This document shows, piece by piece, positions 10,474-22,868 of a stretch of DNA of 64,000 bases. The stretch covers positions 4,526,001 through 4,590,000 of the forward strand of contig JAUZTG010000029.1 in NCBI GenBank assembly GCA_030734395.1, in the 5' to 3' direction. How positions within the stretch are numbered: position 1 is the first letter of the stretch; each line of letters starts with the position of its first letter. The stretch comes from Sarocladium kiliense. Lineage: Eukaryota; Ascomycota; Sordariomycetes; Hypocreales; Sarocladiaceae. Below the pieces are notes generated by a model that did not search any database, was not told the DNA's origin, and saw only the letters and a program-made list of their open reading frames with translations. Both the position numbers and the translations under genes were made by a program.

Positions 10474-10952
10474 GATCGCTACCGGACAAGCATGATGCTC
10501 AACATCTGACGCTGTCGCAGGAACCAGCACAATGATGCGCCGATGGCAAAGGTCAGAAGCTGTTGACGGTTGAGCAGAAAATAGGAACCCAGGCAAGAAA
10601 TCGGAAGCTTCCTGGTGTGAAGTCCTTGTCTTCGCTGTCGCCTTTTCTCGTTGAGGTTGCAGGTTGTGATTAGCAATCGAAGCTTCCTGGCAGGATGCAA
10701 TGGCATAGGAGCCTTGGGTCTTCTCCAAGCGCACCTTCCCTTCCCTTTCAGCGCGCTTTAGTCATTGACAGGCACTGGTCGCTCAGCGCTTGTTTGCCGC
10801 CAATTGCCGCTCCTTAGGGGACCTTTCGGTGGGGCGCATCTTTTGCGCCTCTGCATCATCGATTCACAGCTCCAACATCCCATCGTCGGATCTTCTCCCG
10901 ACACGTTGAAGATCGATTATAGCAGCCCGACACAGCCAATTGACTCGACATC
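10474..10952. promoter_or_regulatory. Divergent promoter region, ZZ/EF-hand gene and RCF1
   Basis: About 480 bases between divergent start codons. The open frame of the ZZ/EF-hand gene extends into it without stops to 10734, so a longer N-terminus cannot be excluded. No clear TATA box. Confidence 0.4.
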
Positions 10953-11777
10953 ATGGCAGACCGAGTACCAGATATCCCAGGGCAGGTGCCCTCGTCCTTC
11001 GACAACAACCCGTAAGCTCCGTCACCCAGTCAAAGCTTTGGCAATTGCTCACACCACCCTTGTAGACAATTCGCAAATGAACGCGCGCTCACCAAGGTCT
11101 TCCGAAAGCTCAAGGAGGAGCCGCTGGTTCCGCTAGGTATATTCCATTCTCGAATATCTTGCTTATTCCTGGGAAAGGCACGCTGACTGTTGCCAGGAAC
11201 TGCCCTCACTGTCTATGCCTTCATCAGCGCCTACCGTGCCATCCGTCGTGGCGACTCCCAACAGGCCAACCGCATGTTCCGCGCCCGTGTTGCCGCCCAA
11301 GGCTTTACTGTTCTCGCCATGGTCGCCGGCAGTATGTACTACAGCAAGGACCGCGAGAAGACCAAGGAACTTCGGAAGCTCAAGGAGCAACGTGACGCCG
11401 AGGAGAAGCGTGATGCCTGGATCCGCGAGCTGGAGGCCCGTGATAACGAGGAGAAGGCTATGAAGGCCCGGATACAAGCTAAGAGAAAAGAAGCCATTGC
11501 CGGCAAAGTTGTCGAGGAGGGTGCGACGGGTGCAGCGGTCGAGGCAACCGGACAAGAGAAGGGTGGAATTTTGGGCCGAATGGGACTCTGGCCCGCGGCT
11601 GAGGCTAAGGCTGAGGCTAAGGCTAAGGAACAACAACAACAACAACAACAGGAACAAGAAAAGAAGCCGGCAGCAGCAGAGGATGGAGAGGGGAAGAAGG
11701 GTCGGAGGCAAAACCCTAATAGCTCACTCGGCGCATTGGGTGATATCATGGGCAAGCCAAAGGATGGAAAGGACTAG
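10953..11777 (+). CDS. rcf1: Respiratory supercomplex factor 1 (HIG1 domain)
   Basis: Mitochondrial inner-membrane protein that associates with cytochrome c oxidase and the III-IV supercomplex. Exons 10953-11011, 11066-11136 and 11197-11777 give 236 residues. The HIG1 domain covers about residues 20-110: ERALTKVFRKLKEEPLVPLG, then a first membrane helix (TALTVYAFISAYRAI), the RRGDSQQANRMFRARV loop, and a second helix (FTVLAMVAGSMYY). The C-terminal half is a charged coiled coil (EKTKELRKLKEQRD and following) with a polyglutamine run from a CAA repeat near 11629-11650. Length and order match fungal Rcf1/Aim31. Confidence 0.95.
11629..11651 (+). repeat. CAA trinucleotide repeat in RCF1
   Basis: Perfect or near-perfect CAA run encoding a polyglutamine tract in the C-terminal tail of the RCF1 product. 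It lies outside the HIG1 domain, so length variation is likely to be tolerated. Confidence 0.8.
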
Positions 11778-11953
11778 TCGCCCCTGGAACTGAAGGCTTC
11801 AACCCCCGGCTTGGTCGGAGAAGTTTGTACATAACAACATGGAAGGCGGAAATAGCTTGCAGGCGCTGTACGATGAGATCTGTACAATAACAAGAACAAA
11901 CTCCTATGACTATCCAGCCTTGACGGTATCGCCTGATGTCGTAACGACAGGTA

Positions 11954-13870
11954 TCAACCCATCGACCCTCCGCTCCTGTTATTCCCTATCAGGCCTGCCA
12001 TCTCCAACAAAGCTCTATCGGCCTCAATATCACCTGTGCCGAGGTTAATCCTCCTCCGTGCTTCCGCCTCTCGCTCCTCCCATGCCCATCTCTCCGCCTG
12101 GACCTTCGCCTCCTCATCACCTCCGCAGCCCCAGACCTCCAAGCTGTCAATCCTGAAACGCTCCTGGAAGTTGAACTTCCTCGTGATACTCGTATGGAAA
12201 GCACCGCCACGCGAGGACCAGTCATGGTTGAACACACCAAACTCGAAGGAGTCATCGATTGCGAGGGATACGGGACCCATGTGGAGCATTGTGTCGCGAC
12301 TCTTTGCTGCAGAAGTTGGCTTTGGATGAGGGTTTCCAAAAGCAAGTGTTGGGTGGTGTGCAGGAGCTTTAGTGAAGGTCACATAGTCGGTGTTGATCGT
12401 CGATGCCGGGAAGACGTCGTGGATCGGTTCAAGTTGGAAGAGAACTGTCTCCGAGTCTCCAAAGCATTCGCGATGTGTGTGCTTCCATGGCTCTCGCACG
12501 TACACACCAAAAGTTAAGCTATCAGACTTGCTCCCATTGGGGAACCTTTTCGGCGGTAGGCTGTCTGCAAATGAGGCTTCCTGTCCATCCTCTGGCTTCT
12601 CAGGGACGCGAGTGCCTCGAACGAGCAAGATTGTTGGGGCTCTCCAGTTGAAGACTTTGTTCTCGAAGCTGCCCATGGAGAATCCAGCGTCATTGCCAGA
12701 GTAGAGAGGCCGGACGCGCCTGAAGAGAGAGTTTCCTGGCAAGAATAAGGATAGCTGGGACAGCATGTGATCATGTAAGATCTCGCCGCGCCGAGGAAGC
12801 AGCGGTTGGGCGATCTTGACCGGCTCCTTTTCCTTCCCACCCTTCGTATCTCTCTTGGAAAAGTCAAGGTCTTTCGAGAAGAGGAAGTGTTCGAACAAGC
12901 CATTGAAGCCACTGAAGAGGTTCGGGAAAAGGGTCGGGATGACAGCCCTAAAGTGGTTCCACTTGACGCCAGGAGATGTCTCGATGTTGACGAACGCGGA
13001 AAGAACACATTCAGCTGTCGAACGCAGAGCCTCGAGTTCGTCCCCGATGATGCGCTCCGAATACTGAGCCAGACTCTCCTGCGCGTCCAGGGGAGCAACC
13101 AGCAATAGCAGCATCACGAGTTTGCGGAAGTTGTCGGTTGGGATCATGGCGCCGTGGAATGCCGGTGTAGTGCCTTGCCTGACAGCTTCCTGTACGTCCA
13201 AGAGTTCAAAAGCCGTCAGTACCAAGTCATCATCTTCCTCAACAGGATCCTTCGAGTCGTCGCCTGCTTCATCAATGGCAAACCCGTACGGCCGAGATAT
13301 TGACTGAGTTGGGTGCTCAGGCGTTGCCTCCCCCTTTGTAGGAGATTGAGGTGAGGAGCCAAGACCTGCCTCTGAAGCCTTCCTGTCGTACACAGCGAGA
13401 CTTCGGAAGAGCAACTTTATCCTATCCATGGAGCCCTTCGCAAGAACTCGCCGGTACCTCTCCGTCATGATCACCACGACAATGATCACTTGCGGTAGTT
13501 CTAGGACCACAGGAGCGTCCTCGAGGAACGGGAAAGCACCAAGAAATGAGACCATCTGAAAAACGACAGGCGAGGCGCCCAGAATATCCGGAATTTCCAG
13601 GAAGCGCGCGACGGTGTCCTCCTTGAGGTACCGCATGGTGCCTTGCTGGTCGGCAAGGTTCTTGAAGACATCCTTGAGGGAATAGAACTCAAGAGAAGTA
13701 AAGCATTTATCCTTGAATCTCAATGCCTAGAGTCATATAATATCAGTCCTGTTCTAAGATCATCGGAGGAAAGCCCGTGGCAGAGCTTCGTGATCCAGTC
13801 TTACCAGTTGCTGTGTCAGCTCCTCGTGCGACCGGCGCACAGGAGCCTCGTCGGATAGTGCTTGGCCCAT
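11954..13870 (-). CDS. rtc5: TLDc-domain protein RTC5
   Basis: Exons 13870-13805 and 13726-11954 give 612 residues. The first exon encodes MGQALSDEAPVRRSHEEL, which starts with a likely N-myristoylation glycine. The second exon carries the RTC5-type helical region (LRFKDKCFTSLEFYSLKDVF, LVLTAFELLDVQEAVRQG) and a C-terminal TLDc domain from about residue 330, with LLPRRGEILHDHMLSQL, FNWRAPTILLVRGTRV, FGVYVREPWK, HMGPVSLAIDDSFEFGVFNH and LEVWGCGGDEEA. In yeast, Rtc5 is a TLDc protein linked to V-ATPase disassembly; the older name refers to a telomere-capping genetic screen. The family call is strong. Confidence 0.93.
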
Positions 13871-14514
13871 GTTGGCCGTGTTAGCGAATGTGCATGGCGT
13901 GTCCAAGTAAATATCCTGTTCTCTTCCAGCCCAAAGATGAGCGCGTGGATGGATTTATCGAGACATTCGATGGAGAAGGGTTGTATGTTTGAGGTGTGCC
14001 TGGGTACGCTGATGCTGGAGGTCGGGACTCGGAAGCCTGGGCCGCGCCTGTCGTACGTCACACGTGCCAATGCTGCAGCCATCATGCGGTTAGGACGAGG
14101 AGGCAATAACACTGAAATACCACACTTATTTCTCTGTCGATCAGGTTTCTACAGTCAATTGTACGTGTTGGGGAACTATTATATTTCCTGTCGCCTATCC
14201 TTCATCACTTTTAATGAGCTAGACACCGGATGCTGCTGATACAACGTGTGAACACGTACACGGAGCACTCTTGAGAGCTTGGCCGTTCCATTCTCAGACT
14301 CATATTTGGGTATTGGTAGATAAAAATAACTGACAAAACCAGTACGCCCTGACTGACTCTTGGTCAGCTCCATAGAACCGGTCCTCCCTAAGCCCGTGGT
14401 AGCTATTTCAAAAGAAGTTTCGTGCATGCTCATGCCCAAGTCAACGAGGTATCGCCTTTGCAGTGGGCTGCCTTTCCCGAGCACTTGCACGTCTAAGAGT
14501 CGTGACCAAGGTCG
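13871..14514. other. Intergenic region between RTC5 promoter and SWC3 3' end
   Basis: About 640 bases. RTC5 transcription starts here and the SWC3-like gene ends here. No gene or named motif was seen. Confidence 0.4.
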
Positions 14515-16877
14515 TTACACATGAATGACATCCTTGGCAGTCACCGCCTGAATAAGTCGCTGGTATCTAAGTTCGGTTTCCTCTTCAGGGTCTGACAATC
14601 GCAGTGGCCTCTGTGCAGGAGAGGCAGATGCTGACTTGGACGCAGCTGATGAGGCCCAAAGAACCGCGGGTCGAGGAGGTGCGGTACTAGGCTCAACACT
14701 TGGTTGTGGGATTGGCGTGGCCGGTTTTGACTTGCCAGTATCACCGGTACCATCGACTTTATCCTCTTCTGGTGATCGACGAGGCAGCCGCATAGCTAGC
14801 AGCACATACTCTGCTCGTGTCATATTGTCCATGACATCGTCCATGTACCGCCTGACTTCTTCTACTGGTGCCACAACTCTGGTCAGGTTCTCGAGTTGCC
14901 GCCCTGACTGAGTTTGCAGGCGGATAGTGACTGGCTGGTAATAGTCGAGCTTCGGATCTCCACCATAATCAGAAGTGCTCCCTTTGCGAACAATGAGGAA
15001 TGACGCCACTACTTGTTGACCCGATGGAGTGGTGAGTGTATCCAAAATACTGTATTTGGGAAACAAGTAACGATCGCCTGTGCCGAAGTCAAAGACAACG
15101 GCAGATATGTCGGGTTTTGGGGCTGGTGGCGGACCCTTCGATCTCAGTGATTGGGGGTTCGCCTGATTGGGTTGCTGATGTGCCTGCAGCTTTGGCTGTC
15201 CATGGAGATGGCCATTGGGCACAGCAGGTCTTGCTTGTGTTGCCGCGGGGGTTTGGGCTGCTGCTCGTGCGTTTTGATGCAGCCTGTCAAGTGTATCCTT
15301 GAGGCTCTGCGCATCGTACGGACCGGGTCGATCTTCAGCAATTCGCCTGATGATGTCTCGCGTTCGCTGGTCCTCCAGAGCCGTCTTCACTAGCAGCACG
15401 ACCAACGGATCACTGCGTGGAGGTGGCTTTAGCTCCGAAGATTTCTGGTTGGGGTTCGATGCAAGGACAATGTCAAGGATCGTCCTCACTTCCCCAGCGA
15501 ACCACTTGACCGTTTTACCGTCTACTAGTAGTCGATCTGCAGAGGGGCCTTGCTGTCCTCCGCTGCGCTTATATTCTTGGTTCAGCTGGTCGATGATCTG
15601 CTGGAAGTGACTCAGTTCACCAGGTTTTGCCTGGCCCATGGCAACGCGTTTCATAAGGTCTCGAAGCTCGGCATCTCCAGAAGCTTTCTGAGCGAGCAGA
15701 GCAATGACAGGATCGCTGGCTGCTGCTTTCGGTGCTTGGGTAGCAGGTTTTGCAGTTGAGGTCCCAGGGCTCGGTGCGGAGACTCCGGGAGGTTGAGCAA
15801 CTGCTGTGGACGGCCCAGCTGTGGATGACGGGCCTGCCGCGGAAGGCTGGCCAGAGGAGAGGCCTGGTGGCATGCTCAGCCCAGATCTGGGAGCTTGTGA
15901 TGGTGCCCGAGAAGGGCCACCAACAGGAGGTGAAGGCCCCGAAGCTGGCGGAGCCAAAGTAGGCGTGGTGTTGGCGACAGGGCTTGGAGATGCAACTGCC
16001 GGTGGCGGGCGAGGAGACTCAGTCTTGATGATCGCATCTGGTCCAGAAGACTGTCCTAATGACGGTGCCGCGGGTACAACGACCTGAGCAGGCTTCGTTT
16101 CGGCTGACTGGAGCTGGGCGGCTGCAGCAACTGGCGTTGGTGGTGTGGCCACAGCAGGGGACTGCGCTTTTGGCGGTGGCATGGCACCATTTGGGGGTCC
16201 ATATTGAAGTATCGGTCTTGTCGGGGCGGCTTGAGATGGCTGGGCAGCAGCCTGGGGATGTGAGGCTGCTGGAGAGTGGTGGGGTTGGATTTGCTGAGAT
16301 TGTGGTGGTTGTTGACCTGGTGGTGGCTTCGGAGCCTTCACAACATACATGGTTGCCTCGATAATGTGAGGCTCGATATTAATCGTGACATGTCCGACCT
16401 TGGTCATGCTGTCCTTCGGCGGGTTCTTCGGGTCCTCCTGCAGGACGCCTTTGCGCTTATGCGGCTTAGTCCAGTATCTTTCAAAGAGGCCTTCATGAAT
16501 CCATTTGTGTCGTGATCGAGATAGTGACTCAGCAAGAACACCACTAGAATATCTGTCAGTATGGCCAAGCTTGGAGCAGGATAGCGGCGTAAGACGACCA
16601 GCCTCGTCACGTTAGAGCTGGCTTACCTCTCTGTAACTGATTGATAGTCTTCCGCGGATAGATCGTCTGGTTGCGGTTCTTCGACGACAGGGAGAGGCTC
16701 GCCGGCCTGTATGGACTTCGGTAATGGCGGCGGCGCTGGCGGAGGCTCTTCTTCGACAGGCGGCTCGGGAGCGGGGGGTGCAGGAGTAATGGATCGTGGT
16801 CGGGGTGTGATGTTGCGCTTCTTGACCTGCTCTGCGCGAGCAGCCGCTCTAGCAGGAAGCTTTCGTTTCTTCTCCAT
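14515..16877 (-). CDS. swc3: SWR1-complex subunit SWC3-like protein
   Basis: Exons 16877-16627 and 16543-14515 (intron GTAAGC...TCTAG) give 759 residues. The first exon is basic and then Pro/Glu-rich (KRKLPARAAARAEQVKKR), resembling a nuclear localisation region. Across the junction comes the conserved block GVLAESLSRSRHKWIHEGLF, RYWTKPHKRKG, NPPKDSMTKVG and IEPHIIEATMYVVK, which matches the fungal SWC3 domain. A long Pro/Gln/Ala-rich disordered stretch follows. A second folded region (about residues 560-700) contains ISAVVFDFGTGDRYLFPKYS and EYVLLAMRLPR. SWC3 belongs to the SWR1 remodeller that deposits H2A.Z. The call rests on the N-terminal block; the C-terminal half I recognise less well. 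Confidence 0.72.
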
Positions 16878-18897
16878 GGCGTTTCGTTTCTCGGGGAAGC
16901 GTACGTAGACAACGGGTTGGTAGTAGTGGCGGGCGCCGAAGCGAGGTGGGTAGCTAGAACCGTAGACGAATGCTGAGGTGAGCCTCGTGCCTCAGAGGGT
17001 ACACGCGGGTCATGATAACACGGCCATGCACTGACGTCGCGGAGCACAGGACGCTCGGCCACAAAGTTGGGGTGCAGAGGTCAGGTCGGAATGGCGCCGG
17101 TACAGCAGATGGGAGCAGAAGTCGGCCGAATTGGAGGCGCTGAGCAGACGAGGATGCAGGAAGCGAGTCGGCTTGTGATTCGATGGCAGCGCATGGCGTT
17201 TCTGTCTGGCCCTGGCGGTGCAGTGTCCTGCGACGGTAAAAGGCAAAACGCGGTCCATTCTCATCCGGGATATGGTCAGCAGTAATCTAGCCACTTGAAG
17301 CGATATCAGTGGAGTCCGGAATCATTCAACTTAATGCTATTGGCTGACTCGCGCCCAGTAGGCTCTGTTCCTTGCGCTAATCTATTTTTGGTAGCTTCCT
17401 GTGAGAACAGCGCAGGAGCTCAATCATCAAGTACACAAACAACGCTGGTCTACAGTGAGGTCCCTTGGACTGCTGTAGAAAAGTCTGGTCTGCAACTAAA
17501 CAATCTTGGCTGGATCTTCTTCTGCCGTTGCATCTGCGTGAGCAAGTTTATCCCCCTACACTTATCGTGCCGAGCCTGTGAGCCATGAAATACAGCCCCG
17601 GCATCCCGAGATACGTTATCCCGTCTCTGGTCTGGAACTTTTGTACGCACAAAAAGATGCTGTGCTTGAGCCCCAACAATTTGGGATGAGTTGACATAGC
17701 ATAGATCTCGGCTGAAGTTAGAATTCCTTTCAACAGGGCCAGGTAAGTCGGAAGATCTCTGCACTGGCGAGCGGGCTCAATTATCTTCAGGATTCCTAAT
17801 TGGCAATCGCGTCGTTCGGGGTTTCTGTTGTACACAAATTCTTCTCGAAATTACTGCATTTCACGTATTATTACAAAACTCGACCGCAGCACAGTCCTCG
17901 CCTCTTACACTTACATTACCTACAGAGAATTGCCCCAGACCGCTCCTCCATATACTACTTGCGAGAAGTTGCTTAAGAGTTGAGGCCTAAGTTCGGGAGC
18001 AAAGACCTTGGAAAACCGGCATCGACTGTTCTTGATACATCGCCAGATTCAGCGAGGTGTGTGCTCGAATAAGTCCCAAAGAGACCGCAAAAGACTGGAA
18101 GCTGCAACAGGCTCTGATAGCAGTCAACCTGTTTCAACCTGATGTATGTTACCTAAGTGACTGTCTGGTTCCGAGGCTAGGAATACTCACGATTATGTGT
18201 CCTCGTCCGCAGCTGTATCTGCTCGTTGTAAAGGAGTTGACTGCGAAGAGCCTAAAAGAGAATCGTGTCAGGACGTTCATCGTAAAGTGCAAATAGGAAA
18301 TACATTGTCCTTCATCCTGGAGCCGACTCCGGCACAGTCACAGGGCCTGACTCCGATTTTGAGATCTCGGGCAGGCTCCGATTTCGATCCTGGACGTGGT
18401 CAAGAATCATGGAGGGTCAGAAGAAATTTCGGAACACCTACATGTCGGGCTTCTTAAAAAAGTACGAAAGGCAGTAGCTCGAACTTATCTACCTATGAGT
18501 CAAAGTGTCTAGACTGGACCGAACGACACATTGAACTTGCCTTCAGCCGTTTCTCGGGCCATTTACAAGTGATTGACCGCATCTGATCATGACACTATGA
18601 CTTACATGTTATTTGACTGATGTTCTCATGCTTTCACTGGTCAGAATCCGATCCGGACCATCTTGTCTTCACGGTGTCGACGCCCGGAGTCAATCGCTCA
18701 TTTGTCTTGGCACAAGCGATACAAAGTAGCGAGACCGGAGAGATAAGCAGCGGAAGTGGAAAGGGAACCGGTTCCGAATTGAGTCATAGCATAGTAACCT
18801 TGCTATCTATTCTGCTCGCGACATGTCCCCTCTTTACAATTTCAGACCTTGGTTCCAGCAGTGAACATTCAAGACCTCGGACTCGAAACAGCCCAAC
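16878..18897. promoter_or_regulatory. 2 kb divergent intergenic region, SWC3 / serine racemase-like gene
   Basis: No convincing gene. Short frames (17450-17835 minus, 18057-18457 plus, 18620-18928 plus) have no recognisable domains and no plausible splice partners. Both promoters lie here. Confidence 0.45.
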
Positions 18898-20031
18898 ATG
18901 GCTGATTTGTCAACCTGTCCTCCTCTGACGCGCGCATCAGTCATAGATGCGCTTAATCGCATCAAAGATCTTGTTCATAGGACTCCTGTTTTGACCAACA
19001 AGACTTTGGATGCGTTTGCTTCGACTCCCTGCGACCCCTCCTCCTTGGTTGGCACGACTTGGGAGGGCCGCACGCCAGCGAAACCAGTGATTCGCCTCTA
19101 CTTTAAATGCGAGAACTTTCAGCGCATTGGCGCGTTCAAAGCTCGGGGCGCTTTCCATGCTATTGAAAGGCTTAAATCGCAACCAGGTTGGCTTGAGAAT
19201 GAAGGCCAAACGAAGGGTGTAGTGACGCAGAGTTCTGGTAATCATGCGCAGGCTTTGGCGCTTGCGGCCAAGGAGAGTGGGATCCCAGCGTACATTGTTA
19301 TGCCGGCTGTAACTCTCCCGAACAAGATCGCTGCGACGAAGGGATATGGCGCGAAGGTCTTCTTCAGCGGCACTACTGCTGCGGAGAGACAGGAAGTTGC
19401 TGCAAAGGTTCAGGCTGACACTGGAGCAACTTTGGTTCCCCCATACGACCACCCGGACATCATTCTTGGCCAGGGCACAATGGGAATTGAGCTTCAAGAT
19501 CAAGCGGCGGAGCTGATTGCTTTGGGATCTGGAGGTAGCAAGAGCTTGAATGCCATTATGACACCGTGCAGTGGTGGTGGCATGCTCTCAGGTGTGGCGC
19601 TGAGTTGCGAAGGGACCGGCATCCGCGTTTTCGGTGCCGAGCCGGAGTTTGAAGGTGCTGATGACGCGAAACGTGGATTTGAGACTGGGAAGCGAATCGA
19701 GCATGTGAAGAGTATGACCGTGGCGGATGGGCTTCGTTCAGTGCTGGGTGTTCACCCGTGGAGTGTGATTTACGAGCGTCGCTTGGTGAGCGGCATGTAT
19801 GCTGTCTCGGAGGAGGAGATTATCGAAGCTACAAAGTTGGTTTTGGAGAGGATGAAGTTGGTAATTGAGCCGAGTGCCGCGGTTCCATTGGCGACAGTGC
19901 TGTTCAATGAGGACTTTCGAGCAATGGTTGAGAAAGAGGCAGGGTCGGGAGGATGGGATCTGGGCCTCGTCCTGAGTGGTGGTAATATTGCGGTGGATGG
20001 CCTTGCTTCACTCTTTGGCAAGCCTAAGTAG
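18898..20031 (+). CDS. PLP fold-type II serine racemase / threonine dehydratase-like enzyme
   Basis: Single exon, 377 residues. The PLP-binding lysine is K81 in FQRIGAFKARGA, preceded by the FKCEN motif. SSGNHAQALALAA (about 112-124) binds the substrate and cofactor. The phosphate-binding loop reads CSGGGMLSG, and the C-terminus has VLSGGNIAVDGL, which closes the fold. The protein lacks the ACT-like regulatory domain of biosynthetic threonine deaminase, so it belongs with serine racemase, catabolic L-serine/L-threonine dehydratase and 3-hydroxyaspartate ammonia-lyase (yeast Sry1). These activities cannot be separated by eye. A Cys precedes the glycines where many relatives have another residue. 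Probably cytosolic; no targeting peptide seen. Confidence 0.9.
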   Translation: MADLSTCPPLTRASVIDALNRIKDLVHRTPVLTNKTLDAFASTPCDPSSLVGTTWEGRTPAKPVIRLYFKCENFQRIGAFKARGAFHAIERLKSQPGWLENEGQTKGVVTQSSGNHAQALALAAKESGIPAYIVMPAVTLPNKIAATKGYGAKVFFSGTTAAERQEVAAKVQADTGATLVPPYDHPDIILGQGTMGIELQDQAAELIALGSGGSKSLNAIMTPCSGGGMLSGVALSCEGTGIRVFGAEPEFEGADDAKRGFETGKRIEHVKSMTVADGLRSVLGVHPWSVIYERRLVSGMYAVSEEEIIEATKLVLERMKLVIEPSAAVPLATVLFNEDFRAMVEKEAGSGGWDLGLVLSGGNIAVDGLASLFGKPK

Positions 20032-21118
20032 ACATATGCATTTGAAGTCCCAAGAACATAATAATCGTGTTGGCAACAATCTGCACAATGTACCCGTTCC
20101 CAAAACTCTGACAACTTCGAGCTGAATCTACCTCACCAAGTTTTGTCTCTTCATCCCTAACCAAGCCTTTTATTCCGTTTCCCACCTTCATATATATCCT
20201 TCCGAAGCGCATGACGAGCATGCCGTACCCTTGACTTTGGTAGTGTTGTAGCACTGCTGAGTGTCGCAGTTCTTGCATGGGTAAACCACTGGGTTGGAGT
20301 AGTCCTTCAAGACCCCCTTCGTGACAACGCCAGGTGATAGTGCCATAGTGTTTCGTGTAAGAAGCTGGAGATAATGAAGTTGATTGAGGCGTTGATTCTG
20401 CTTCTCGGGGCCTAACATTCGAACATGGGCCTGCAGTAGAAGTCCTTGTTGCTGTTACACGTACAGGGAAGTAATGGATGGTAGTTCTGGAGGTAAGTTG
20501 CATTTCGGATGCGGGCATCATGACATATTTATGTTGAACAAGTATGGCTGTTGACGTGACTCTCTACTGAGATGTTCATGGACTTGTCAGTTACACCGAA
20601 ACCGCACGAGCAGATAGGTTCGGTGAACATTGGCGCTCGTACGCGAGGCTGTGTCACGGCTTGCTCTTAGGATCTCTCTTCAACGTACGTTAGGTTTTCG
20701 GTGTGATTTATGCCCAAGAATCCGACTAGATCATCTACCGAGATATCTCGGTGTTACCATGCATCGTCGGTCAACCTTGAGTGAGCTACATTGTGAGGCG
20801 GTTCTTCGGCCCACCGTCACGTTGGTGTCGCAGACTGTACAGGCCACCACACCACATCATAGGAGTTTCTTGCTCCATGTTTCTGTAGTGGCTAGCACTA
20901 TTCCTGATCACCAATCCTCATCTAACCTCTGAGATTTCGCCGACCTCGTCTGACACATTCATGAAAGTTGAAGGGTTAGGGTATCTCGTCCCCGCGATCG
21001 CATGTGCCCATCCTCAGCGGCTCACTCCACTTCGAGTCGCCACCCCAGATCCAAAATTCCACTTTCTGCAACTTCGCAGGGGTCCAGCTCGACAAACCAT
21101 CCACAACAACCAGCAACA
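20032..21118. other. Intergenic region with one doubtful small ORF
   Basis: About 1.1 kb between two plus-strand genes. It contains a small cysteine-rich minus-strand frame (20188-20346, listed separately) and the promoter of the prolyl-hydroxylase-like gene. Nothing else recognised. Confidence 0.4.
20188..20346 (-). CDS. Small cysteine-rich hypothetical protein (doubtful)
   Basis: 52-residue frame starting MALSPGVVTKG and containing CKNCDTQQCYNTT and ACSSCASEG: five cysteines in CxxC and CxxxxC-like pairs, close to a small zinc-ribbon or knuckle. No signal peptide was seen, and the frame is open about 24 codons upstream (to 20418). The regular CxxC spacing in an otherwise empty region is the only support. 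Function unknown; it could be chance. Confidence 0.3.
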   Translation of the reverse strand: MALSPGVVTKGVLKDYSNPVVYPCKNCDTQQCYNTTKVKGTACSSCASEGYI

Positions 21119-22668
21119 ATGTCCAAGACAAAGGCAAAGCGAAAGCGCCAGGCTCAAGCTCTTCAGCCTGGTCAACCTCTGAAGATACAGAAGATTCAGC
21201 CTTCAACAATCCGGGTTGAGGCCGTTGATGATCCTGAGAGCAAGATCAATGGCGCCACCCCACGGACGGTACAGTCGGTCGTTCACGAGGATGATCTCGA
21301 GATCACGGCAGATACACTGGCTACGCTGGCCAAGTACCCCAGCCTCATCAAGTCAAAAGCATGCAAAGATCTGCGAGTTGCTGTCTATGACTTCCGCCAA
21401 GCGTCCACCGTGGGCATGGACACAACCAGTGAGTGCTGCCTTGCGACAGGTCCATTCACCTTCATGGCACTAATCGTCTCGAAATAGCCAATGCGAACCT
21501 CACGGCACGAATCACCGCTGCATTGACGGACGAGAAGTATACGGAGGCCAGGATCTTACTAGCCGAGATGAAGATCCGTGCGCAAGAGCCCAAGGTTGGG
21601 TCGTTGTGTCGTTGGGTGCGCGATCTAGATGTTATCAGTGGGCTTTCCACCGTCCCCGAGGCAGAACGAGATAGCAGCACTGTCATTGAGCGGACCCCGA
21701 GGGCAATTGAGCTCCTAAAGGTCATCGATGGCATCCTGCGTGTTGTTGGTCCCGTGGACGAGAACCCCAATGCTATCTCGTGCCCGACATCGCCTATGGT
21801 TCTTCAAGAGATCTGGGATCTCCGTCCATCTACGCCATCACGGCAGACCTGCGCTTCAGTCCTCGACAAGTCCATCTTCGAATCCGCCCCTCCGAGTCTC
21901 AAATCCTCCATCCGCATCATCGAGACCACCCCCGGCTCCGAGAGAAAACCCCCGAACCATCACCCCGCCGTCCTCTATACCACCGCTCCGAACGCCGTTC
22001 CTCTCTCCTCGCAACCCGCTTTACCGATAGAACATACACCACATCCCCATGTTCCCAATCTGTGTCTCGCAAGAAATTTGCTCTCGCCTGAGGAGTGTCA
22101 GGCTATTATTGCAGCCGGCGAAACTGTCAACTTCCTCCCTGATGCACCTCTACGTGAGGACGGCGATATCAGCATTCTCGCCCACAACTTTTACTGGGTT
22201 ATCGACCAGGAGTTCCATGATCTCCTCTGGGGTCGAATCTCACCCTTCGTCCCCGCCACGGTTGAGGGTCGCCAAGCTCGCGGCTTAAACCGCCGTTTCC
22301 GCGTCTATCGCTATGTTCCTGGCGCAGAGTATCGAGCGCACATTGATGGTGCATGGCCTCCTTCAGGGGTACTCCCGGGCGACAAATACGTCTACGATAA
22401 TTCGCCAAAGGATAAGAAACAGAGTTCCCTCTTCACATTCCTCATATACTTGAATGATGACTTCGAGGGTGGTGAGACGACCTTCTTCTTACCGGCTGCA
22501 AGGGAGGGCACATTGAATGCATATCCCGTGAAGCCTGTGATGGGAGCTGTTGCTATCTTCCCGCACGGTGAAACGAGAGGTGCTTTGTTACATGAGGGGA
22601 CGGGTGTGAGGAAGGGGGCCAAGTATATCATCAGGACCGACGTTGAGTATGACGTGGAACCGTCATAA
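21119..22668 (+). CDS. 2-oxoglutarate/Fe(II) dioxygenase, prolyl 4-hydroxylase-like
   Basis: Exons 21119-21428 and 21488-22668 give 496 residues. The N-terminus is basic and Lys-rich (MSKTKAKRKRQAQ, likely nuclear localisation), followed by a helical region. The catalytic double-stranded beta-helix occupies the last 200 residues: RVYRYVPGAEYRAHIDGAWP supplies the metal ligands H388 and D390, FLIYLNDDFEGGETTFF is the core strand pair, and GALLHEGTGVRKGAKYIIRTD supplies H472 and the 2-oxoglutarate-binding K482. All catalytic residues are intact. Such basic fungal members may hydroxylate nuclear proteins, but the substrate is unknown. No signal peptide, so this is not the collagen-type ER enzyme. 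Confidence 0.9.
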
Positions 22669-22868
22669 GTGTACTACAAACAGTAATGGAACGAACGACG
22701 TTACGAATGCATATACTTCCGATATGTAGCTCTGCTTGTTTGTGCCAACAGAATGCTACGTTATCCAGTGTAAACTTTGTGCAGGGTTCCTGACATCTCC
22801 ACCCTCGAGCAGTGGTTGCAGGTGTCTCTTGAATACTGACCCCCTGTCCCGTACTCCTTTTATCATAT

